This document shows, one piece after another, positions 54,103 to 64,000 of a stretch of 64,000 nucleotides of DNA; the stretch's first letter is position 1; every line of letters begins with the position of its first letter. Source of the stretch: Larix kaempferi (lineage: Eukaryota > Streptophyta > Pinopsida > Pinales > Pinaceae). A model generated the notes under the pieces. That model ran no database searches and was not told the origin of the DNA. It saw nothing but the letters and a program-made list of their open reading frames with translations. The stretch covers positions 2,340,001 through 2,404,000 of the forward strand of contig BSBM01000964.1 in assembly GCA_027924585.1 (NCBI GenBank), read 5' to 3'. Both the position numbers and the translations under genes were made by a program.

Positions 54103-55400
54103 GATGAGCTGACATCTTGGACCCCAGCACTAATCCAAGAGCTGTAAGAGGTAGACAACAAAGCATCGTAGGTTGTTGAAGTTTGGTTCGATAGTATATT
54201 GGAGCACTATATCACTGATTTTATGGTTGACACGACAAAATCCTATAGCGAAGCCGAAAGGGAATTTTTCAATGGACCACGAGGCGGGTTCCTGTTGTCA
54301 CTATAGTTGTCCATTAAGGTGCTCATCTGTGAGAAGGGCATACTGAAGATGCACCTTGACCAGTAGAACCCTGGTGGGCGGAGGTTGTGGATACTACGAC
54401 AACAAGGGGGGAAGTGATTGGAATGATATGGGGTAGATGGGTGCAAGTCATGACGAGACTGTGAAGGAAGCTGAGGAAGAGAGTGGTCTTACGAGAGGAG
54501 AAGCAAGGTTTCGACAATAGAAGAGGAAGAGGACATGAGAAGGTCCTGCTGTGATCGAAACACAAACTACAAAGGAATACCACACGGGACGAAGCAACCT
54601 CACAGTGCCTACAAGGACAACCAAGTTACACTTAGGATAAAGGCAGGACAAACCCCCAGCAATATCCTACCCACAGCTCCACTCACTATATCACAACCAG
54701 TAAGAAATACGCCCTTGACACCGCCATGTTCATCGTGTCAACAACATTTACTTACTAGCGAATCAATGACTGTAGGAAGGAAGGCTATGATTGAGGGAGA
54801 AGATGCGAAGTTACCTTTGTTCCATGGAAATGGAACTGAAAACCCAGAGCAATACTAGTTTTTATTTGAAGCTGTGTGGATTGTTAAAGATATTACAGAT
54901 GATGAGGCCAAGAAAGGTCAATTGGCGATGACTCTTTAGGGTCGTGCATTGGATTGGTTCATGAAATTTGTGCAGGTTTCTGTGGAAAGCCCAGAGAAGA
55001 CATTGGATGAAGTCAAAAAAGGATTAATTGCAGAGTTCAAAAAACCAAATTCAGAAGCACAATACATTATGGAACTGAAGGAGATCAAGCAGTATCCGAA
55101 TGAAACTGTTTGGGATTTTGACCAATGGTTCAAAATGCTAATGGAAAGGGTCAGCTTTGAGATGAGTAAAGTTTAGCATAAGGAATGGTTCATCGCGACA
55201 TTGCTACCCCATATTAGAATTCCATTGACGCAACAGAACATTGCGACACTGAGCGAGGCTCTAGAGATTGCGATGCTGTTAGAAGCTTTGCCGATTGGTG
55301 AAAATGCAGCCGGCATGTCTCAGATTCAAACGCAGCTAGCCAACCTAACTATTCAATTGCAATATCTTAAGAAAGGTAGAGAACACTGCGAAGAGGCTTG
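54103..55400 (+). pseudogene. gag: Ty3-D Gag, N-terminal and capsid part
   Basis: Frame 1 is open apart from single stops from 54103: DELTSWTPALIQEL, then FDSILEHYITDFMVDTTKSY. It continues to the capsid region with KLPLFHGNGTENPEQY, GRALDWFMKFV, LIAEFKKPNSEAQYIMEL and TLLPHIRIPL. TAG stops at 54856-54858 and 54938-54940 and others interrupt. The order and motifs fit a retrotransposon gag domain. The true start is lost at the junction. Confidence 0.8.
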
Positions 55401-56400
55401 GTGTACGTGATGTCGTGCAGAGGGGCATACCAAGGATAGCTGCCCAGATTTCCACAACTACCTAGTATCAGGAGTGCCAAACCCATTGAGTGGCAGAGGT
55501 ATGCCATGGTGCTGCATCTGTTAGGTCTATGGGCATTGGCATGAGGAGTTTCAATACATGTAGAACATGGTCACGAAATCGATGAATTTGTACTGTACAT
55601 TCTGCAAGTCTGTCGGGCATGAAGATAAGGATTGCCGCTCATATGGCCTACTTCAGGAATGAACGTATGACTCATACTATGTGAAGGACGACCATCATGT
55701 AGTACAACAGCCGCAGCTGCAGCCACAGGTGGCACAACCACCACCTCAACTGCAGATGAAATTTGTACCTCAACTGCAACCACAACAACAGTTTGTACCA
55801 CAACCACATTATAATCAGATGAAAATGGCTCTGCAATAGCCATAATACATTCAGTCGATGTCATATGTTCAGCCAGGGTAGTGTGTTTAGCTGCAACCAA
55901 ATCCCTTGCAGCAGCAATTTAATCAACCGCAATATTAGCAGCAAGGAGGATTCTGTGGGGGATTCCGAGGAGGATGAGGGGGAGGCTTTGGTCAAGGAGG
56001 AGGACGAGGTCGTGGACCTGTCCAATGTTATAATTGCGGAGTATTGGGAAACTATCAGAGAGATTGCTAGCAGTTGCAAACATAGTGTACATATTGCTTT
56101 GGTATTGATCACACTATTGAGAACTGTCCACAACTGATCGCAAGATGGTAGGCAGGGAATGTTCCTCAGTTGCAGAACTAGAACTAGAACCAGTTTCAGA
56201 ATCAAAATTAGGTTTAGAATCAGCAACTGCTGCAGAATCATAATTAGATGCAGAACCAGAATCAACATCAGAATCAGAACGTAAATCAGAATGTGAATCA
56301 ACCTGTGCAACCACCGCCGAACTAGAATTAGGGATCAATAGTCGTGACAATTTCAATAGAGCTGAGGACATAAGATGTCGCTATTGCTGTTATCACTCAC
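55401..56400 (+). pseudogene. gag: Ty3-D Gag, five zinc knuckles, Q-rich and RGG regions
   Basis: Frame 1. Knuckles at 55402-55443 (C-H-C intact, stop inside), 55510-55551 (last Cys is Phe), 55594-55635 (CTFCKSVGHEDKDC, intact), 56026-56067 (His is Asn) and 56086-56127 (CTYCFGIDHTIENC, intact). Between the third and fourth is a Gln/Pro-rich region and a Gly-rich segment with GRGRG (about 55945-56025). After the fifth comes an Asn/Gln repeat based on CAGAAT (about 56160-56310). Many TAG stops replace expected CAG codons. Most plant Gags have one or two knuckles; five is unusual to my knowledge. Confidence 0.75.
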
Positions 56401-57430
56401 GGAGGTGCGACGATAGGAGAAGACGGTTCACATCCACTCATCCGACTGGCTGTAAAGAAGGTGCAGTTTGATATTGATACCGAGCGAGATACAATATTTG
56501 AAGCATGCAATACGATGGGATGAAACCTTAGTAAGAAAATTATTTGCGACATGCCCCCTGTCTTTTACTCAACTTCGGAAGTAGGCTCGTCGCGGCAGTA
56601 TGGTACTTTACAAAACTTCTTTGAAAGTTGTTTATTGCTGGCATGCGATCCTGATGCCCTTGTCGAGATTGAGAGTCTGTTGCATCGATTGCCCAAGGGA
56701 CAAAAAAAGTCCGTGGTAAACTCTATGCAGAGAAAGAAGATGGGAAAAGAGATGCGCATGAATGTCCCGATTGGGGACTATGACGTAGATTTAGTTATTC
56801 TGGATCTAGGCTCAGATGTCAATATTCTCACAAAGCAGGCATGGTAGAAAATGGGGAGTCCAACGCTGAGCTGGTCTCCCCTGCAGCTGTGATTGGCTAA
56901 TCAAGCCAAGCTAACACCAATTGGGAGAGTTCCATGTCTTGTTGTAGATATTGAGGGAATGAAGACATATGCTAATTTTGATGTTATCGAAGTTGTCAAC
57001 GGGGGAAGATCCTATCCTGCATTGCTAGGGATTGGCTGGGCCAATGACAGTATGGCCGTAATCAATTTCAAGAAGTGGGTGATGACCTTTGAAAACCACG
57101 ACCTCAAAGTCATAGCTCCGTTGGATGCAGGTGAAGGGAGAAGGTATGTTGAACCTGTAAAGGATGAAGTTGGAAGAGAATGGGATCATGCATATAACAT
57201 TTCAGAAGATTACATCCATCTGGCTACCGACAGTGAACTCGGTTGGCGCAGCTTTAGCTCTGCGTCTTTTGATTCTAGTGTTGCATTAGAGAACTGGCAG
57301 AATCACATGCATGAGGTGTCATTTAGGAAGTGTGGTTTGATCATGCAGTTGTTGTGCCGTGTTGCGACTGAAACTATTGAATTACCAGTACATGAAGGAC
57401 TGCCCAGGTTGTCTGAATTTTTAGTCACAT
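56401..57430 (+). pseudogene. pol: Ty3-D protease region
   Basis: Frame 1. VKKVQFDIDTERD and MPPVFYSTSEVGSSRQYG precede the aspartic protease-like site DVDLVILDLGSDVNILTKQAW (about 56779-56845), with Leu where Thr or Ser is common. VDIEGMKTYANFDVIEVVN and YPALLGIGWAND form the rest of the fold. Stops lie at 56521, 56845 and about 56890. Confidence 0.75.
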
Positions 57431-58050
57431 TTGAAGACAAGGTGTTAGAACCACAATGGTTGCTGGCCCTGGAGGAGACGTTGAAAGCTACTCCAGCACA
57501 TTGGTGGGTGACTCATAAGAATTCAATTACCGAGTGGTCACAGTATCGAAGACTGATGACGGTTTGCTTCTGCGACACAAAAATATACCACACCGGAAGG
57601 TACGATGGGCGGAATGACCCTGGTAGTCATCTGATGGAATGTCATACTTTGTGGGCCTCACGACCAAGGGATGAATGGGTCCATGCCTTAGTCCACACTT
57701 TGGATGAAATGTCGTGATCATGGTATGCCGTAGCTGAGTTGTGCAGGGAGATTACCACCTGGTTAGAGCTGACGGTTTGCTTCACTCATACGTTCGGTTT
57801 TGCGAATGCCAATATAGATGTTCACAATGCCCTGTAGCTCATTCGCGATGTCATTCTGAAGGTGGTTCCAGTTTCCTACCCTGTGCATCCACATACACAT
57901 TGGCATATGCAGTCGATGATGGAATGTTATAATATCACTGGAGGGCCTGAGGATGGTGATGACTCACGAAATATCAATATTCTGGAATCAGAAGGGAGTT
58001 AGGATGTCGTAGCACCTGACGTACCGACTGATCTAATCAGTCCGTAACTG
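57431..58050 (+). pseudogene. Gag-like block between protease and RT in Ty3-D
   Basis: Frame 1. Two consecutive modules share the pattern W-W/Y ... I-x-x-W ... L ... C-F: TPAHWWVTHKNSITEW...MTVCF and SRSWYAVAELCREITTW...TVCFTHTF, joined by GRYDGRNDPGSHLMECHTLW and DEWVHALVHTLDEM. This resembles retrotransposon gag capsid sequence placed inside Pol. The function is unknown to me; I recall the same block in other members of this family. Confidence 0.6.
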
Positions 58051-59335
58051 AAGCTTAGGAAGGTCAACATTGGGATGGAGGAGAACCCAAAGTTTCTGAA
58101 TGTTGGGGACTACTGGGATGAAGAAATGATGGTGAAGGTCACAGACCTTTTACATGAGTTCGAAGATTTGTTCCCGACAAAGTTTTCTGAGATGAAGGGA
58201 ATATTGGGGGATCTAGGGGAGATGAAGATTCCATTAAAGCTAGATGCGAAACCAATTAGACAATGACCATATCGATTGAATATGCGACACAAGGAACGGG
58301 TCAAAATTGAACTTGAACGCATGCTAGATGCTGGAATAATTGAGCCAGTTGAAGAAGAAGATAGGTGAGGTACGCATTTGTGTCAACCTGAGGAAATTGA
58401 ATGATGCATGTATGCATGATCCATTTTCGATGCCATTCATTGATGAGGTGCTGGAAGGAGTGGGCGGTTAAGAGATGTATTCTTTCACGGATGGGTTCTC
58501 TGGCTATCACCAGATCAGGATCACAAAAGATGATTGCCACAAGACAACATTTGTGACCGAATGGGGTTGTTTCCAGTACACCGTGATGTCGCTTGGGCTT
58601 AAGAACGCACTTGCGGTATTCTCCCAAGTTGTTGTCGCTGCATTCAAAGATTTTATTCAGATGTTTTTGCAACTTTATATGGATGACTTGAAAGTTTATG
58701 GATTGATCGGCAATCATCTGGAAAACCTGCGACTGATGTTGGAGCGTTGTCGGCAACACCAGATATCGCTGAACTTGAAGAAATGCATTTTCTGCGCACA
58801 ATTCGGGATGTTGTTGGGTCATATTGTTTGCAAGCAGGGATTATTGGCTGACCTAGCAAAGATTGCGCTCATTCTGAGCTTAACACCACCTACCAATGCC
58901 AAGCAGTTGAGAGTGATGCTGGGGCACACAGGGTATTATCACAAGTTTATCCGTGGTTATGCAGTGATCACGACCCCTATGGAAAAGTTGTTAAAGAAGG
59001 ATGCAGTATTCTTATGGAGTCCAGAATGTCAAGTAAGTTTTGAGATGCTGAAGACTAAGATGGCTTCTGCACCGATATTGGTATTTCCTGACTGGAGCAA
59101 GGAATTACATGTCCATGTGGATGAATCATCGATTGCGCTGGGAGTAGTGCTCGCGCACCTAGGGGAAGGAGATCTAGATCACCCAATTTTTTTGCGAGTC
59201 GGAACCTGTCATCTGCGGAGAGAAATTATACGACTACCGAAAGGGAAAGTTTGGCGATGGTATATGTGCTGTAGAAGTTTAGGCATTACTTGTTGGGGGG
59301 TCACTTCAAGATGTTCAAAGTCCATTTTTCTTTGA
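58051..59335 (+). pseudogene. pol: Ty3-D reverse transcriptase and RNase H
   Basis: LLHEFEDLFPTKFSEMKGI and ERMLDAGIIEPVEE open the RT in frame 1. A deletion near 58350, roughly a dozen codons by comparison with other Ty3 RTs, also shifts the frame to 2. GEVRICVNLRKLND, SFTDGFSGYHQIRI and the catalytic YMDD (58676-58687) follow, then GHTGYYHKFIRGYA. RNase H keeps HVHVDESSIALG but loses its frame after about 59190. A TAA stands at about 58469. Confidence 0.9.
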
Positions 59336-60816
59336 AATACCTGGTCAATAAGCCTGTGTTGGGGGGGGAGATATGCCACTGCCTGCTTCTCTTTCAAGAA
59401 TTTGATGTTGAGGTAATTGTGAAGCAAGGTCACTTGAATGTGGGGCCATATCATCTATCATGAATTGAGATAGGGGAGGAACCAACCAACATTGAGGATG
59501 GGTTTCCAGATGCATAGCTGTTCAAGGTCAAGGTGGCTGACGACTACTATGACGAGATAATTCAGTTTCTGGCCACAGGAACCGCACCAAAAGAGTTTAT
59601 CACGGGTCAAAAGAACAAGCTGATGGTTAAGGCTGCAGATTTCTAGTTGATTGCCGGACAGCTATATAAACTAGGACTAGACGAGAATTTGAGGCGCTAT
59701 GTCCTTCCTCATGAGAAAGGGCAGATATTGTTAGAGGCACATGCAGGAGTGGTTGGTGGACACTATGGCGGTTGTGCTACTTCCAGGAAGGTTCTTTGCG
59801 AAGGGCTTTGGTGGCCCACTCTTCACAATGATGCGACGGATTATGCACGGACTTGCAATGTCTATCAACAAACTTGAAAACCGTCCCGTAGGGATGAGAT
59901 GCCGGTAATACCTCAAATGACATTGCAGCCATTTGATAAATGGGCTGTGGATTTTGTGGGACCTATCAACCCACCTGGGAAGCGCACTAGTGTGTGGTAC
60001 ATAATCATAGTGACAGATTATTTAACAAGATGGGTAGAGGCCACACCAGTTGTAGATTGCACCGCTGCGACATCAATGCGATTCATGTTTGACAACATTG
60101 TTACTTGGTTTGGATGCCCGAAGATATTGATGAGTGATCAGGGGAGTCACTTCATTAATCGCACTGTGAGTGCTTTGACAGAGGAGCTTCAGATCCAGCA
60201 TAAGAAGAGCACGACGTATCATCCGCAAGCAAATAGAACAGTAGAGGCCTTCAATAAATTTTTGGAGCATGCGCTTACAAAGGTTTGTAACACGAATCAC
60301 GATGATTGGGATTTGAAGATTCAAGCAGTCTTGTGGGCATATCGCACTGCTTGTAAAAGATTGACGAGACAGACACCCTTCAAATTGGTGTATGTGAAAG
60401 AGGAAGTTATGCCTATGGAGTATATTGTTTTGAGTATACGCATCACGGCAATGACATGCATGAATGATGAAGCAGCATTAGCAGAATGACTGGAGAAGCT
60501 GGTATAGCTTGAGGAAGACTGCTTTATTACAGGTTTTCACTAGTGCATGGAGAAGGATCGGCAAAAATATTGGCATGATCGCCATATAAAAAACAAATAG
60601 TTTCAGCAAGGCAACTTGGTGCTGTTGTATGATAGCAAGTTCATGAAGCATCCAGGGAAGTTATAGATGCATTGGCTCGGTCCATATCGCATTAGTTGCA
60701 TAACTTCGAGAGGCGCAGTACAACTGTAATAGTTAGATAGAGTGATGCTACCAAAGCTAGTGAATGGTAGCAAGTTGAGTCCCTACAGGATGGGCTCGGA
60801 GACACGCGATGCCTGA
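59336..60816 (+). pseudogene. pol: Ty3-D RNase H tail and integrase
   Basis: Frame 1 resumes with YLVNKPVLGG-like sequence and VKQGHLNVGPYHLS. The integrase zinc domain (HAGVVGGHYGGCATSRKVL then CNVYQQT; the last Cys appears to be Tyr) and the core WAVDFVGPINPPGKRTS, LMSDQGSHFINRTV and NRTVEAFNKFLEHA follow, with the three catalytic acids present. Stops: about 59461, 59644, 59875, 60487 and several to 60816. The final GPYRISCITSRGAVQL and LVNGSKLSPYRMG match the C-terminal motif of the family. Confidence 0.88.
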
Positions 60817-61911
60817 ACAACATTGTGGAAAAAAAATGCAGGAACAGAATGCGCACGTAGTAACAATGATCGCGCAGTTAGGGACACATGCCGCGACAAC
60901 TATAGGGTTGCGGTGCAATCAAATCAACAATCATTATAGATCGTTAATAGATGACACTTTTTCACGTGATAGGTATTTCTAATAGCTCTGATCGATTAAA
61001 TTGCTAGGATTGACGTCAGAGTCAGTTACGTTTGGCATGCATAACGAAAGGTGGCAGCATGGTCGGTGGCAACATGGCTGATGCTTTGCACGGTTGGCAC
61101 GAATAATAACCGGTGGAAGCATGGTCGTCGCTCCGCATGTAAGAAATCAAGTCTGACCATGAGTGTCGTGGATCCGCCTGACTGGGAGACGGCGGAATGG
61201 TATGATGACATGATCAGGAATTTACATGAATGGATTTGCAAATGATTTCAGAGACAGGCATCCCAGACACGATGAAAATGCATAAATACAGGTCCAGGAG
61301 GATAGTTGAGCAGAGAGGTATCTATCTGACGAGAGGAATCCATGTTGCGAGCGGGTCAGGAAGCTATCTAAGTTAGGAATTCCAACGAGGCTATGGAAAT
61401 GATCCATTTCATTTCATGCGGCAGCACACCAGGCGCGCTAAGGGCCCGAATGACAAGTGTGCATGAACACCTAGAGAAGGAAGTGGCGCGGACACTCGAG
61501 AGCAATAGAGACGAAGTCTCATCCGAGATGTCTAAGTATATGGTGGTAGTTCGAAGCTTCGTGGTCCCTGCAACCACCAAAACGATAGGGGCAACAACCC
61601 CCTGGTCTCGGTAGTAGGTGATCCCTGGTGCAAAACAAATGTGCCAGAGCAGTTGGCCTATTTCACACCTCGGTGTTGTTCATAAACCTTTCCTCAGTCT
61701 GCACCAGGTTTCCAGAGACCGAAGGATGAGTTTGAGAAGTACACTATAGCAAGCCGAATGATCACCATATCAGTTTGAGCAATACACAACAACGAGCTCC
61801 AGACAACAAGAATAATTGCAGAGGCATAGTCAGCCGACAACTGAGTCCGAGTACACCATGTCCAACTGACGTGGCTCGAGGGCAAGCCACAAGATTGTGT
61901 TGGGGGCCTAT
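60817..61911 (+). other. Ty3-D 3' region with unexplained open frames
   Basis: Plus frames at 61051-61245 (with DPPDWETAEWYDDMIRNLHEW) and 61393-61614 are open but I do not recognise them. The first could be part of an extra 3' reading frame. GGTGGCAGCATGGTCG recurs as GGTGGAAGCATGGTCG near 61047 and 61111. Confidence 0.4.
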
Positions 61912-62740
61912 TGGCAGGCGGTTTGGATGAGTCAGCTATGCAGCATCATGGATACTACGATGGGCCAAAGACACCACACACAAGTGAGAAATAATAGTAT
62001 TTTATGTATTTTTGGGTCATGTTGGACCGCATTATGTGGGGTTTTAGGTCATCCTTTTTGTAGAGTTTGTTAAGGAGTAGGTAGGCGGTTTCCTAAGTGG
62101 ACCGCAAATGTAAAGGTGCAAGCCTATACATAGACATAGCATTGTAGGTGTTGAGATATCCATCAATTGATCAATCGAAGAGACAATTGAGCTCAGATGA
62201 TTTTGTTTGTTGTATGCTAATATGGGTATGTGACAAAAGAACTTTATTGTTGTATCTATGGGTTGTTGCGGAGGTTAAATGATATGATTTTGAGCAGAAT
62301 TACTGTGTCTCTTTCTGTTTTCCTGTTACGAATGTGATGTGCAACTTGAATACATGAATGATGCAATGTTTCTTTGTTCCAAATGATGTTTTACTGCTAG
62401 ATCTGTTGCACATTAATGGTTTATTTGACAATAAGATCTGTTGAATGATGATGCAATTCTATCTGAATGCATAAGTCAAAATGTTAGATCTATTTGTGAA
62501 TGTTGCGATAAGTTGATAAGCGGATGCACAAGGGTCCTTCTTCATTCAACGGAAACATGGTTCTGTCAGCTCTGCCTTGAACATCTCGGGTGAGACTTCA
62601 TCTGCTCCGCAGTTGTTGCTAGACAGGGTAAAACCTTTCTGGGCCGGTGCTCAGGGAGATTGTGGTGGGTTGGATGTTGATAGACTGAGGAACCCCTTTC
62701 GATTGGGTTTGTATCAACACGACTAGATCAAAATTGGATT
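61912..62740 (+). repeat. Possible 3' LTR of Ty3-D
   Basis: GTTGGGGGCC (about 61899-61908) looks like a polypurine tract and is followed by TGGCAGGCGG at 61912. No partner LTR exists in the window, so neither edge can be proved and the right edge is nominal. Confidence 0.35.
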
Positions 62741-63177
62741 TACCAGCTCTTCTCCCCATCCACATCACATGAATTAGCAGATTTTGGTGAATTTCTTCAT
62801 TAATGAGAGGACCAGATCAACAAAGAGAAATTAGATCTGAATTCACAACTCCTCGGTTTGCTATCACATGGATTTAACAGTTTGGCAACCTTAGTATTAC
62901 ATAGTTCTTATGGTGGCAAAACTAATTCTATGAACTAATAGAAAACATAATTATAGATGGAGAGAGTGTGTAGACTCGAATTGATTGATTCATTGCTAAC
63001 AACATATACATATTTATATAATGATGAGAAACTATCAACCATTGATCAAGCTTATGGATCAAGGGCTACAATTGTTTCTTCTAGACACATATCCTTAGTC
63101 TAGTCAACAACTTATTTATGTCAAGCTTATCTCTATTAACTACTCAACTATCTAGATACTAACCTATTCTTCTAGGT
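62741..63177. other. Non-coding spacer
   Basis: I see no gene in this stretch. Confidence 0.4.
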
Positions 63178-64000
63178 TGTCATGTCCCCAATTTTGGTTC
63201 TTTTAAGTTCCCATGGGTAAAGGGGACAAAATAACCCCTAAGGAGATAATTTTATTTCATTTTTGTATGCTTAGAATAAAAATTATCCCAAGTCTAGTAT
63301 AAACAATACTTTTATTAATTTTAATTATTTCTATAAATAATTATTCCTAAATTTTGAGCAAGTGGGCCAAGAGGGCGCCCTCATGATGATAAGATTACTA
63401 AAATTGAACTGGAGGAAAGTAAATAGCAAAATATGAAAAGCAGGGAAGGTGTAAAAAGTTTCCAAAAGCAGAAAATTGGAAACATCCAGAAAAGCCAAGG
63501 GAGGACGCAGTTTCCAAAAGCATGTTAGTTAACAAATCATGAAACATCCCAAAGGGTGCAGTTTCCAAATTAGAGGCCAGTTTACAAAGAAGGAAACTAT
63601 ATTACAAAGAAGGAAACATCTCAAGTCAAGGAGAGCGCAGTTTCTAAAGGATGAAAAGTTGTAATAGGGGTAAAGCAGGTAAGCTTATCCACTCAAGGAG
63701 GACGAATTTGGAAAGGCTCTTACAGGTCACCAAACACATCAACTTGCTCAACAAGTCATCAGGAAGTTTATAAAAGAAATCAAGCAACTCCTTTTCAAAT
63801 ATTTTGATCATTATTGAATTTTTGTGTGAGCACTTTAGCTTACCAAGGCAAGGAGATGTGCCCTATCCAACCATTGCTTGGCCCAGACGAAGCCTAATGA
63901 AATTCATGTTTCGTTTTACCCATGATCATATACAAATATATTGGAGTTTGATGTACATTCCAGTATCAAACTACCATTGAAGAATATCATCCTAACATTA
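63178..64000 (+). repeat. Start of another LTR, cut by the window
   Basis: TGTCATGTCCCCAATTTTGG resembles the starts of the element-B LTR (TGTCACATCCCC) and of the reverse solo LTR (TGTAATGTCCCC). Inside, a loose repeat (AAACATC...GCAGTTTCCAAA) occurs about four times at 63450-63650. A TATA-like TATAAAAG lies at 63769-63776. The right end is outside the window, and no coding sequence is seen. Confidence 0.6.

Larger units (their letters stand above)
54103..62740 (+). mobile_element. Ty3/gypsy retrotransposon Ty3-D, 5' end missing
   Basis: Starts inside the Gag N-terminus at the junction near 54102, with no 5' LTR or primer site. It contains gag, protease, a gag-like block, RT, RNase H and integrase to about 60816, then about 1.1 kb of 3' sequence and a possible 3' LTR. 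The Pol resembles many uncharacterised gymnosperm, fern and bryophyte Ty3 proteins that I recall (unchecked). It is the most heavily damaged element: dozens of stops, most of them TAG, and several frameshifts. The right edge is approximate. Confidence 0.8.

Noticed and set aside
1-64000. Host genes, organelle insertions, rRNA or viral genes
   Set aside because: I saw no such sequence apart from the tRNA-like gene; all long coding regions are LTR-retrotransposon proteins.

Overview
The window looks like nuclear DNA from a land plant with a large, repeat-dominated genome; a gymnosperm is my best guess. The evidence is the density of old, nested plant-type LTR retrotransposons, primer-binding sites of the plant initiator-Met tRNA type, and Ty3 polyproteins that I remember (unchecked) mostly from gymnosperm, fern and bryophyte database entries. 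I see no intact host protein gene. The only non-transposon gene candidate is a minus-strand tRNA-Gln(UUG)-like sequence near 20.2 kb, and it looks degraded.

Layout. 1-958: an acidic-coding GAT minisatellite, then a polypyrimidine tract. 959-8124: a complete but decayed Ty1/copia element with two LTRs and a CACAC target-site duplication, inserted in an AC run inside the polypyrimidine tract, which resumes to about 8800. 8.8-21.4 kb: AT-rich non-coding DNA with many two-copy tandem duplications, a small minus-strand LTR element (about 11.7-13.9 kb), the tRNA-like gene and a 255-bp solo LTR with a perfect GATTT duplication. 21385-30197: a Ty3/gypsy element with a 1.78-kb 5' LTR, its gag split by a solo LTR of a related family in reverse orientation (25263-26643), cut off at 30197 where the next LTR begins. 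30198-39521: a Tat/Ogre-like Ty3 element (Tat-A), cut within a downstream RNase H by the next element. 39522 to about 53.6 kb: a second Tat-like element (Tat-B) with gag, pol, an archaeal-type RNase H placed after integrase, and a convergent antisense gene with its own TATA box and three predicted exons. 53596-54102: a fragment of the Tat-B LTR fused directly to the gag of a fourth Ty3 element (Ty3-D, about 54103-60816), which has five zinc knuckles and a gag-like block between protease and RT. 63178 to the end: the start of another LTR.

All polyproteins are broken by stops and frameshifts, and several have lost catalytic residues, so these are fossils. The premature stops are mostly TAG at expected CAG or TGG codons, as expected from deamination of methylated CHG sites. 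The observations most worth following are the intron-containing antisense gene of Tat-B, the dual RNase H layout (degenerate gRH, then a DEDD-bearing aRH after integrase), the GCGGTA/TACCGC hairpin clusters recurring in the LTR, leader and 3' region of Tat-B, and a mini-exon-like segment conserved between the LTRs of Tat-A and Tat-B. All coordinates and alignments were made by eye.
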